A stretch of DNA of 64,000 bases from an uncultured Collinsella sp. (GTDB lineage: Bacteria; Actinomycetota; Coriobacteriia; Coriobacteriales; Coriobacteriaceae), in contig CAKUEW010000001.1 in the NCBI GenBank assembly GCA_934646815.1, forward strand, positions 310,001 through 374,000, in the 5' to 3' direction. Below, piece by piece: positions 17,116 to 24,588 of this stretch (positions are counted from its first letter, which is position 1; each line of letters opens with the position of its first letter). The notes beneath the pieces were generated by a model. It searched no databases. It saw nothing but the letters and a program-made list of their open reading frames with translations, and was not told the origin of the DNA. The translations under genes and the position numbers were made by a program.

Positions 17116-18156
17116 TTGGGGAGCACTCTTTCCGTGACGGTCATGGTTGGCAATGGATTTGATTTGTCGGCAGGATTGAAGACAAGCACCACTAGGTTCA
17201 TGGATTTCTTTTCCAAAAACCATGCTTCGGATGAAGGCCCAGTTGGCCGCTTGGCAGGTTGTATTGAAAAAGAAGGAGCGCGGGAGTGGGCTGACTTTGA
17301 GAAGAAGCTGGGTGAATATACTTCAAATCTCGAGGTTTACGAGGAAAATGCGGTTGAAGCTGCACTCGATTGCAAAGAAGCGATAGATGTTGATCTCGCT
17401 GCTTTCATTGCGTCGGAAGATAAAAGAGTAACCGATGAATTCATCAAGGCTAACTCCGAATATGTCATAGCCTCTTTGGCATATTGGTGTTCCGCGTTGC
17501 AGCCTCTGGAAAGACAGAGGATACTTGGTTGCTATTCGACTGATTTTGAGCTGAACGTTTCTATTGTCACTTTTAACTATACTACGTTACTCCCTCGTCT
17601 ATTTCATGCTTTCGGAACAAGCGGGCATGCAACCCCAGAGGATAGTTGGGGGGTTTCTTCCATCCGGCTCATTCATCTTGTCCAGGCTCACGGCGCTCTC
17701 GGACGTGAGCCAATATGTGGCGTTAATGATGCGTCCCAGATTGGGTCGGACGCTCTTTCCAAAAATGAAGATATTGCATCCACCTTTGTAAAAGGCGAAA
17801 TACAGAAGCTATTCGGTTCCGTTGATGACCGTAGGGCTGAAGATATTATTCTTGGGGCCAATATATTGATTATATTTGGCCTGTCGCTCGGAGAGACGGA
17901 TATTCGCTGGTGGGAAACTGTGGTGAAGCTTCTAAAAAAGGGGGATATTCATTTTGTTTTGATCGCTTCGACTAAAGCTGTATCCGCCAGAAGGAGCCCT
18001 GCGTCTTTTCGTCGTTTTTCAAAAGCGCTTAAGGAAAAATTGTTGACCCGTGGCGGCGCGAACGATGATGAGAAACGACTGCTTTCTGGACGAATTTTTA
18101 TTATCCCCGCCGGTTCAATCTTCAGATTTAAAAGCCATATTCCTGATGCTGATTAG
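17116..18156 (+). CDS. AbiH-family abortive infection protein (copy 2)
   Basis: This 346-residue protein begins with VTVMVGNGFDLSAGLKTSTT (GNGFD at 12-16), the AbiH N-terminal signature. It also has VSIVTFNYTTLLPRLF, the LVQAHGALG segment and ILIIFGLSLGETDIRWW, which parallels the late motif of the other AbiH copy. The two copies are very divergent outside these motifs, so they are not a recent duplication. TTG at 17116 follows AGGGG and is preferred; GTG at 17134 is possible. It stands alone after the reverse transcriptase, with its own 160-base upstream gap. The mechanism is unknown for the family. Confidence 0.78.
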   Translation: MGSTLSVTVMVGNGFDLSAGLKTSTTRFMDFFSKNHASDEGPVGRLAGCIEKEGAREWADFEKKLGEYTSNLEVYEENAVEAALDCKEAIDVDLAAFIASEDKRVTDEFIKANSEYVIASLAYWCSALQPLERQRILGCYSTDFELNVSIVTFNYTTLLPRLFHAFGTSGHATPEDSWGVSSIRLIHLVQAHGALGREPICGVNDASQIGSDALSKNEDIASTFVKGEIQKLFGSVDDRRAEDIILGANILIIFGLSLGETDIRWWETVVKLLKKGDIHFVLIASTKAVSARRSPASFRRFSKALKEKLLTRGGANDDEKRLLSGRIFIIPAGSIFRFKSHIPDAD

Positions 18157-18530
18157 GCCTGATTTCTTCTAGCGTGTTGCTTTTGACAAGTTTCAGCTGT
18201 GCTATCTCCGGGCAAGTGCTCACTAATTTGAGTATTCGTTACGGGGAGTGGCTTAGTATGGGTCTTGACGGTGGCCACCGCTCCGACACGATTGCCTTGA
18301 TGAATGGCTGATTCATGAAGGGGCTCAAAATTTGATTCGAGAGCTTGGCGGCATTGGATTGACGGCCTTGCTAGTTCTCCCTTAAAGAAATACGCGTGAT
18401 GAGGCCTTGCGACGATACGTTCGGCTTGGTCCGTGGGAACCGCCGAAAGGCGGTTTCGCGTTTAAAGGGCTGTTTGCCGAAGGGCATTTGTTCGCATTCG
18501 CTTCTGGCAGTGGATTTATATCGCGTATTT
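18157..18530. other. Intergenic region, no gene seen
   Basis: No coding sequence is supported. A tight hairpin AACCGCC-GAAA-GGCGGTT (18438-18455) could act as a terminator, although the following TCGCGTTT is a poor T-run. The rest is filler leading into the 124-bp repeat element. Confidence 0.4.
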
Positions 18531-18654
18531 CGGAAGTGCGGGGAAAAATCGAAACTTGCCGTGCACACTCCGATTTTTTGCCAACAAAATCGCAGATCGC
18601 AAGAGTCCAAAACCGGGGTCTGGTCGGCAGGTCTCATTTTCTACCGCACTTCCG
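18531..18654. repeat. 124-bp terminal-inverted-repeat element, copy 1
   Basis: The element starts CGGAAGTGCGG and ends with the exact reverse complement CCGCACTTCCG. A second copy of the same length lies at 21105-21228. The copies share the first 24 bases, an internal GCCAACAAAA block and GGGGTCTGGTCG. It encodes nothing and fits a miniature inverted-repeat transposable element or a mobile structured repeat. Similarity to copy 2 continues weakly downstream (CCTGTCGATAATGTGCGGC). Confidence 0.7.
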
Positions 18655-18729
18655 AGTTCACCTGTCGATAATGTGCGGCGGCCTCTGGAATCCCCGAGAG
18701 CGTCGGCCTTTTAGCATAAAGCGCATCGT

Positions 18730-18745
18730 CCCCCCCCCCGGGGGG
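18730..18745. repeat. Homopolymer tract C10G6
   Basis: Ten consecutive C followed by six G lie in non-coding DNA after the repeat element. Such a tract is prone to slippage in replication and in sequencing. No reading frame depends on it here. Confidence 0.8.
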
Positions 18746-19108
18746 CTTCTGGGGCGCGGCTCTTCTGGTTAAACTACTCAATTCTCAATGCTCACCGTGC
18801 TCAATTCTCGATGACCATTCGGACTACTTTTAAGTGGGCATCAGCAGGTTGAGTCGGGGAGGGGAGAGCTGAGGTGGATGAGGCGTATTTGTCCTGGCGT
18901 TATGTTCCGCGCTTATTGGGCTATGCGCGATACGGCGGCTTTAGTATGAGGCCGGCTTGCGCTTCTTCGGGATCCCATACTGACACCTTCCAGGTCCGAT
19001 TTATGTCCGCGCCGGTAGTTATGCTTTAAGCAAAGCGGCACGAGTGAACTTGCTACAAGCCTCATGCTGTGAGCACGTTAATCAATCGGTCGTGAAGGCG
19101 AGGTGAGT
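18746..19108. other. Intergenic region, no gene seen
   Basis: No supported gene. Short repeats of CTCAATTCTC appear near 18778-18812. An A-rich/G-rich stretch (GGGGAGGGGAG near 18857) looks like a ribosome-binding site, but no credible frame follows. The end carries the upstream region of the DUF2188 gene. Confidence 0.35.
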
Positions 19109-19336
19109 ATGAAAGGTAGAAACCAGCACGTTACGAAGCGGGCGGATGGCAAATGGCAGGTTAAGGGCGAGGGGGCGCGTCGCGCTTCCTTTGTTGCGAC
19201 GACCCAGGGCGAAGCTATAAAGCGCGGTCGTCAAATTAGTTCTAATCAGCACTCTGAGCTAATCACCCATCGTCCCGATGGCAGAATCCGCGCAAAGGAT
19301 TCCCATGGGCACGATCCCTTCCCGCCGAGAGGATAG
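19109..19336 (+). CDS. DUF2188 domain small protein
   Basis: This 75-residue protein matches DUF2188 over its full length. It shows HVTKRADGKWQVKGEGA, then ATTQGEAIKRGRQIS, then the conserved end SELITHRPDGRIRAKDSHG and DPFPPRG. The function of the family is unknown; members are small cytoplasmic proteins often found near mobile or phage-related genes. ATG at 19109 has AAGGCGAGG upstream; GTG at 19103 is an alternative. It lies alone between the first repeat element and the AAA15 ATPase gene. Confidence 0.75.
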   Translation: MKGRNQHVTKRADGKWQVKGEGARRASFVATTQGEAIKRGRQISSNQHSELITHRPDGRIRAKDSHGHDPFPPRG

Positions 19337-19480
19337 GGGCTTGACGCCATTGCGGCCGCGGGCATGGATTAGCGTGTCCGCAGCCGCATACTTCTGGTTT
19401 GAACGGCTCTCAGTAGGTTTTCATGGTTCGGATGGGCTTTGGTTGCATGACGTTTCCCGTAGTGACGCAATTGATGCAAG

Positions 19481-19525
19481 TCTCCCATCTCTTGCCGTAA
19501 TATAATTACGGCAAGAGATGGGAGA
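19481..19525. promoter_or_regulatory. Perfect 21-bp hairpin/operator overlapping the ATPase start region
   Basis: Bases 19481-19501 are the exact reverse complement of 19505-19525 with a 3-base centre. The right arm contains GGGAGAG, the Shine-Dalgarno of the gene starting at 19531, so the folded RNA would hide it. The centre contains TATAAT (19501-19506), a perfect -10 box. The site could therefore be either a translational lock or a repressor operator over the promoter. Confidence 0.65.
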
Positions 19526-19530
19526 GTCTA

Positions 19531-20631
19531 ATGCTTAAGTGTTTTACTGTTGATGGCTATAGGAATTTTCCGAATCCGGTTACATTTGATTTTGCAGCTT
19601 CTCGTGATTACCAGTTTGCAGAAAATAACGTTAAAAACGGAACCGTGAAAACCGCACTTTTGATCGGCAGAAATGCGTCTGGTAAATCGAATTTTGGTTC
19701 AGCTTTATTCGACATTACGCTCGGCTTTCCAAAGGCGTTCGATTATTCTGACCAGGACGATCGTCTGTTTTTGAATGCTGATTGCGGGCGAGGCACGGCA
19801 CAGTTCACTTATGTCTTTGAATTTGACGGTCGCGAAATCAATTACAGCTATGAAAAGACATCCCCCACTACTTGGCTTCACGAGAGCCTATCGATTGATG
19901 AGAGTCTCATTTTCGATTTCAATAATGCACGCGGCGTTTTCATGGAGAACCACCTTGAACGAATCGGTGCAGCTGGGGTCAATTTTGAATTCTCTGATAC
20001 TTCGCTGAGCCTTCTTTCTTATATAACGAGTAGCCTTCCAACTGATGTTTTAGGCGTCTTGGCTGAATTACGCCGATTTGTCTCGCGCATGAGGCTGATT
20101 CGCATGGACGTTTTTCGATTAAAAGGGTTTGAAACAAGAAAGGTAATCGACAAAATCATACGCGAGAACAAAGTTGCGGAATTCGAGTCATTTATTCGCA
20201 ATTTTGGAGTCGATGAGTCTCTGATCGTTATTAAAGAGTCCGACGGCTCGCCTGTTCTGTACTTCAATCATCCCGTGCGATGCATCCCGTTTGTCGAGGC
20301 GTGCTCTAGCGGTACAAGAACTCTGGTTAAGCTGTTCTCTGAGCTTGAGCTTAACGAGTCAGCCAGCTTTTTGTTCATAGATGAGTTTGACGCTTTTTGT
20401 CACTTTGAGATGGCAGAGAGCCTTTTGAAGCTTTTTGCTTCCAAGGCATCTTGTCAGATACTGTGTTCCACTCACAACACTTCGCTTGTTAAGAACGGCG
20501 TCATGCGGCCTGACTGCGTATATCAAATCTCTTCAAATAATGGCATTCGTACTTTGGCTGATTCCACCGATCGCGAGTTGAGACTTGGCAACAACATTGA
20601 AAAGCTCCTCCGTGCCGGAGAGTTTGATTAG
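19531..20631 (+). CDS. AAA15-family ATPase, AbiLi-like
   Basis: This is a 366-residue ABC-type ATPase of the COG1106/AAA15 group. Walker A is GRNASGKS (46-53), the signature region is CSSGTRTLVKLFSEL, Walker B is FLFIDEFDAF and the switch histidine lies in LCSTHNTSL. The fold resembles SMC-like defence ATPases such as AbiLi, which usually work with a second RloB/AbiLii-type nuclease gene. Here only a 37-codon remnant follows. A 21-bp perfect hairpin covers its ribosome-binding site, suggesting tight control. The gene is bracketed by two copies of a 124-bp inverted-repeat element, as expected for a horizontally acquired cargo. Confidence 0.77.
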   Translation: MLKCFTVDGYRNFPNPVTFDFAASRDYQFAENNVKNGTVKTALLIGRNASGKSNFGSALFDITLGFPKAFDYSDQDDRLFLNADCGRGTAQFTYVFEFDGREINYSYEKTSPTTWLHESLSIDESLIFDFNNARGVFMENHLERIGAAGVNFEFSDTSLSLLSYITSSLPTDVLGVLAELRRFVSRMRLIRMDVFRLKGFETRKVIDKIIRENKVAEFESFIRNFGVDESLIVIKESDGSPVLYFNHPVRCIPFVEACSSGTRTLVKLFSELELNESASFLFIDEFDAFCHFEMAESLLKLFASKASCQILCSTHNTSLVKNGVMRPDCVYQISSNNGIRTLADSTDRELRLGNNIEKLLRAGEFD

Positions 20632-20633
20632 TC

Positions 20634-20747
20634 ATGTACAGCTCATCCGAGAAGAACGTCCCGCTTATTGTTGAAGGTGCCAAGCAGAGGTTGAATGATG
20701 TTTGGCATAAAGCGGTGATGAGAGGTTTGGGCATACGTTTGTTTTAG
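20634..20747 (+). pseudogene. Possible truncated partner of the AAA15 ATPase
   Basis: A 37-codon frame starting 3 bases after the ATPase stop begins MYSSSEKNVPLIVEGAKQRL and ends VWHKAVMRGLGIRLF. The VPLIVEG segment resembles the first strand of TOPRIM/RloB-type partners that normally follow AAA15 ATPases. The remainder of such a gene is missing, so this looks like a remnant. A genuine small protein cannot be excluded. Confidence 0.35.
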
Positions 20748-21104
20748 GATTGCGCTCTGCAAGCAGCCGCTGCGGTATGATTTTCTAAACAAAAAACGAA
20801 AGCCTGCTATAGGCCATAGTTTTGCAAGGGGGTTCCTTCCTAACGGAGGGCATCCCCTAGTTTTATTTAGATGGCAGCTGGGGGACGAAAAGCTGCATTG
20901 CCAATCGTCGCCCCGCTGGGTTGCTTGGCGTTACGGTAAGATGTTTCCAGTGATACAGTCGCCGTGGACTCTACGTGAGGCGGAGACAAAGAAGGGTCGT
21001 TGTCCGGTTTTCCGGCAACGGCCCTTTGATGTTTCCACTGCTGCTGGATGGTGCCGCAGATGCCGCTAATGTTGCTAGAACACGCTTTGTAGGGCCTCGC
21101 ATTC
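20748..21104. other. Intergenic region with a terminator-like hairpin
   Basis: No supported gene. A hairpin with a TTTT loop (GGGTCGTTGTCCGG 20994-21007 with CCGGCAACGGCCC 21012-21024) is followed by TTTGATGTTT and could terminate transcription in either direction. The rest is degenerate island DNA. Confidence 0.45.
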
Positions 21105-21228
21105 CGGAAGTGCGGGGAAAAATCGAAAACCTCCGAGCACAACCCGATTTTTGCCAACAAAACCGCAGGTCGCGGAAGTTTAAAACTGGGGTCTGGTCGA
21201 ACGACCTCGGTTTTACCTCGCACTTCCG
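21105..21228. repeat. 124-bp terminal-inverted-repeat element, copy 2
   Basis: This copy is the same length as the one at 18531-18654, with the same first 24 bases and the same CGCACTTCCG end. The terminal match here is 10 bp. The two copies lie in the same orientation on either side of the DUF2188 and AAA15 ATPase genes. Confidence 0.7.
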
Positions 21229-21241
21229 AAAGCGCCTGCCG

Positions 21242-21362
21242 GAAGTATGCGGCAAATTCTGAAACCCCCAAGCACACCGCCTTATTCTTGTAAAGAAGCA
21301 GCAGGTAGAAGCGTTGCCGCCATTCGACATGGTCGACATGCTTGGAATTTGCCGCATACTTC
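21242..21362. repeat. 121-bp inverted-repeat element related to the 124-bp family
   Basis: Perfect 18-bp terminal inverted repeats (GAAGTATGCGGCAAATTC at 21242-21259 and its reverse complement at 21345-21362) bound a 121-bp stretch. The layout and several words (GGAAGT, GCGG, GCACAC, TTG) parallel the 124-bp element ending 13 bases upstream, so it may be a diverged sister element. Confidence 0.65.
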
Positions 21363-21416
21363 AGGATTGAGTGTTCATTTAGCACTCTCGATGCCTCACA
21401 TCCTCTGAAGATGTTC

Positions 21417-21431
21417 TTAAAACAGTTTTAA
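21417..21431. promoter_or_regulatory. Palindrome upstream of the pel operon
   Basis: TTAAAAC-A-GTTTTAA is a perfect 7-bp inverted repeat about 80 bases before pelD. TTGCCC (21435-21440) and TAAAAT (21460-21465) lie downstream and could be weak promoter elements with a 19-base spacer. A regulator-binding role is inference. Confidence 0.3.
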
Positions 21432-21511
21432 AAGTTGCCCTGCGCCTACATTGGCAGCGTAAAATACGCATAATTAGCCATAGTGGATAACGGATTAGGA
21501 GGGGTTGCGCT

Positions 21512-23686
21512 ATGGAGGTGCTGGTTGTTGGCAATACTGCATATGTTGACGACGACTTTTGCGCCAAGGCGTTCCCTGGTGACCATGTGCAGGTCGTGGC
21601 GGCGCAGGACGCGCAACGCGATGACTCGCCGGCGCCCTCGTCGTGGAAAGAGCTGCTGCAGCACCTGGACCAGGCTTACGAGTTCGATCGCGTGGTCTAC
21701 CTTTCCACTTACCTCACGCCGCATACCGAGACCTTTGGCGACATCGAGCTTCTGCGCTCTGTCTTTCGCGCCTGCATGGGCCGCCGTGTGCAGCTGCTGT
21801 TTGTTGCCGGGCCCGCGGGTGCGGAAAGCACCGACGGCGATACAGGCGCCACCGACGCCCCTGATTCCACAGGCACCGCCGCGCAAACGGGTAAGGGCAT
21901 TATCGCCCGCGCGGCAAACGACCTGTGCCGCTACTATGCCACGCAAGATGACATCCAGGTCAAGATCCTCTGTACGCCCTATCTGTATACGGCCTCCGCA
22001 GCGCTCAGTGACCCCTTTTTAGTGCCGCTGTTTAATGCATGCTCGACAGGATCGGTTGCGCTTCAAGGTGCTGTCGACGCTCCGTTTCCCCTGCTGTGCG
22101 CGGAAGAACTCGCGGTGCTCATACATCGTGTTTTTGACAGCTGGAATGCCACCTTCGAGACGCTTGAGGTCGCGGATGCCTTCCGCCACACCGCGGGCGA
22201 TCTGGGCGAGGCGCTCCAAGGCCTGTCCCCGGGGCTTTCCGTTGCCTATGGTGATTCGGCCGGCTATACACTGCCTGCGGGCGATGCCGTTCGCATTCGT
22301 TATGGCTGGTTCCAGCGCTATGACCTGCTGCGCGACCTTTCGACTATTCACGCCCGCTGGGTTAATGGACGCGACAAAAAAGCTAACCCGCTGCGGGCAG
22401 CGATTGACCGTATTCAGCTACGGTCGCTGCCTATCAAATGCTTGGAAACGGCTGCCGCCTGGGTGCTCTTCGAGCTGCTGGAGCACCTGTTTTCTCAGTC
22501 GGCCCAGCTCAACGTGCTCGATTATCGTCTTCTCTACGTTGTGCTGATCGGCACGCTCTACGGGCTCGACTTTGGCCTGGTGGCGGCGCTGCTGGCTTCG
22601 GTGGGCCTGGCGGCGAGCTACTTTACCCAGTACGGCTATACCTTCCAGGGTCTGTTCTACGAGCCCTCCAACTGGCTGCCGTTTATCGCGTACTTTGTGG
22701 TGGGAGCCGTGTGCGGCTACGTGCAGCTGCGCAACCGCGAGGCGCTCAAAGTGGAGTGCGACGAAAACGAACTCGTGCGCAACCGCAACGACTTCCTAAC
22801 CCGCCTGTACCACGACGCGGTGGAGGACAAGCGCGCCTACAAGCGCCAGATCGTGGGGCGCCACGACAGCTTCGGCAAGATCTTTGCCGTGACGCAGGAG
22901 CTCGACGTGTTCAATCCGCGCGATATCTATCGCAAGTGCTGCGAGCTGCTGGGCGAGATTTTGGAGAACGACTCCGTGACGATCTATCACGTCACGGGCG
23001 GGTCGTTTGCGCGCCTGGTGGCGGCGAGCCCGGCGATTGCTGGCGATGCGGCCCGTTCGCTTTCGATGCAGCAGCTCACGCCCATCCTTGAGGGGGCGCG
23101 CTCGGGGCTGTGGATCAACCGCGCGATGACGCCGGGGCTCCCCATGTTTGGCTACATTATCGAGCGCGACGGGGCGCCGCTGGTCATGATTTTTGTGCGC
23201 CGCGCGGCCGAGAGCCAAATGACGCTGTACTACCAAAACCTCTTTCGCATTTTGTGCGGCCTGGTCGAAAGCGCGCTGGGGCGTGCCTTCGATTACGAGG
23301 CCGTGGCGCAGGAAAAACGCTGCATTACGGGGACGTGCGTGCTTAAGCAAGACGCATTTGCTCAGGAGCTGGTGGCAGAGCAGGCGCTGTGCGACAGCAA
23401 GATGGGGAGCTTTTTGCTTTTGCGCGTGGTACCGGGGATGGAGCCTGTGGGCGAGCTCGTCGGGGCCATTGGTTCGGCGATTCGCGAGAGCGACGCCGCG
23501 GGCCTGGTGGATGGCGACACGCTGTACCTGCTGATGCGCCAGGCGAGCGACGCGGACCTGTCCGTTATAAGGTCACGCCTGGCAGCCAGGCAAATTACCG
23601 TTGAGCCGGTCGACGGAGAGGGCGTTGTGGCGCTGTTGCAGCGCATTGCCCCCGCTAACCGCAATGATGAGGGGGACGCCGCTTGA
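21512..23686 (+). CDS. pelD: PelD-like c-di-GMP receptor with N-terminal epimerase-like domain
   Basis: This 724-residue protein controls Pel polysaccharide production. Residues 1-200 form a degenerate SDR/epimerase-like domain (MEVLVVGNTA, DRVVYLSTYLTP), a feature of Gram-positive PelD. Membrane helices lie at about 311-328, 340-372 and 387-406. A coiled coil, a GAF domain (about 450-610) and a degenerate GGDEF domain follow. The GGDEF core is replaced by VDGDT, but the inhibitory-site motif RxxD is kept as RESD (658-661), so c-di-GMP binding is expected. ATG at 21512 has AGGAGGGG upstream. It is the first gene of the operon and its stop overlaps the pelE start. Confidence 0.85.
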   Translation: MEVLVVGNTAYVDDDFCAKAFPGDHVQVVAAQDAQRDDSPAPSSWKELLQHLDQAYEFDRVVYLSTYLTPHTETFGDIELLRSVFRACMGRRVQLLFVAGPAGAESTDGDTGATDAPDSTGTAAQTGKGIIARAANDLCRYYATQDDIQVKILCTPYLYTASAALSDPFLVPLFNACSTGSVALQGAVDAPFPLLCAEELAVLIHRVFDSWNATFETLEVADAFRHTAGDLGEALQGLSPGLSVAYGDSAGYTLPAGDAVRIRYGWFQRYDLLRDLSTIHARWVNGRDKKANPLRAAIDRIQLRSLPIKCLETAAAWVLFELLEHLFSQSAQLNVLDYRLLYVVLIGTLYGLDFGLVAALLASVGLAASYFTQYGYTFQGLFYEPSNWLPFIAYFVVGAVCGYVQLRNREALKVECDENELVRNRNDFLTRLYHDAVEDKRAYKRQIVGRHDSFGKIFAVTQELDVFNPRDIYRKCCELLGEILENDSVTIYHVTGGSFARLVAASPAIAGDAARSLSMQQLTPILEGARSGLWINRAMTPGLPMFGYIIERDGAPLVMIFVRRAAESQMTLYYQNLFRILCGLVESALGRAFDYEAVAQEKRCITGTCVLKQDAFAQELVAEQALCDSKMGSFLLLRVVPGMEPVGELVGAIGSAIRESDAAGLVDGDTLYLLMRQASDADLSVIRSRLAARQITVEPVDGEGVVALLQRIAPANRNDEGDAA

Positions 23687-24588
23687 TCTCGCTCGTTGTT
23701 GCCGCAGTGCTGCTGTTGATCCACGTGCTGGTGTGCCTGGTGCTGTGGACCCTTATGAAGCTGGGTCTGCTGCCGGTGCGTGGCCATATGCTGGCCGTTA
23801 TGGTGCTCGTGCCGCTATGGGGGCCACTGCTGGTGGTGCTGCTTTGCGCGCGCAGCGCCGTGTTTGGCGACGCGCTTAAGGACAGCACGCTGGAATCGCT
23901 GCGTATTAACGACGGCATGCACCGCAGCATGCTGGTGCAGGGCCGCGAGGGCGACGCCGGCGTGGTGCCGCTGGAGGAAGCGCTCATCGTCAACGACGCG
24001 GGCGACCGCCGCCGGCTGATGCTCTCCATGCTCACCGAGGACCCGGATGCGTACCTGGCGCAGCTGCAGGCCGCCAAACTCAACGACGATGTGGAGGTGG
24101 CGCACTACGCTGCGACGGCGGTGGCGCAGATCTCCAAGGAGTCCGACCTTAAGCTGCAGCAGCTGGAGCGTGCGTATAAGACCGATCCGAGCGCCGCGAA
24201 CCTGGGCGCGTACTGCGACTTTTTGGGCACGTACCTGGAATCGGGCTTGGCCGAGGGTCGCGTGGCGCAGATTCAGCATCAGCAGTATGCGCAGCTGCTC
24301 GCACGTCGTTGCGAGTGCGAGGATAGCGTACCGCTGCGTGTTGCCTACGCCGGTGCGCTGGCAGACGCGGGTGACATTGACGAGGCACAGAGCGTAGCCA
24401 ACCAGCTGATCGCCGATGCGCCCGACGAACAAGACGCGTGGATGCTCTGCCTGCGCCTGGCCGTGATGCGCCGCGATGGCGCGGGCGTGCAGCAGGTGAT
24501 TGATGCAATCGACAACCAGCATGTGTATTTGAGTGCCGAAAACCGCGAAAAGCTTACGTTTTGGCGCGATGGGGAGGAGGCCCGATGA
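23683..24588 (+). CDS. pelE: PelE-like membrane/TPR-type protein
   Basis: This is a 301-residue protein with two N-terminal membrane helices (about 3-25 and 36-58) and a helical, TPR-like cytoplasmic domain (repeats around QLERAYKTDPSAANLGAYCDF and VAYAGALADAGDIDEAQS). This matches PelE, which joins PelD, PelF and PelG in the synthesis complex. It starts at TTG 23683, overlapping the pelD stop by 4 bases, and its own stop overlaps pelA by 4 bases. Identification depends on position and layout, since PelE sequences are poorly conserved. Confidence 0.78.
   Translation: MISLVVAAVLLLIHVLVCLVLWTLMKLGLLPVRGHMLAVMVLVPLWGPLLVVLLCARSAVFGDALKDSTLESLRINDGMHRSMLVQGREGDAGVVPLEEALIVNDAGDRRRLMLSMLTEDPDAYLAQLQAAKLNDDVEVAHYAATAVAQISKESDLKLQQLERAYKTDPSAANLGAYCDFLGTYLESGLAEGRVAQIQHQQYAQLLARRCECEDSVPLRVAYAGALADAGDIDEAQSVANQLIADAPDEQDAWMLCLRLAVMRRDGAGVQQVIDAIDNQHVYLSAENREKLTFWRDGEEAR

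Noticed and set aside
18407..18772. An open frame over the first inverted-repeat element
   Set aside because: It coincides with the 124-bp repeat and the C10G6 tract, and shows no protein-like features.
20867..21385. A 172-codon minus-strand frame
   Set aside because: It spans two repeat elements and a hairpin, and its composition is that of repeated DNA rather than protein.
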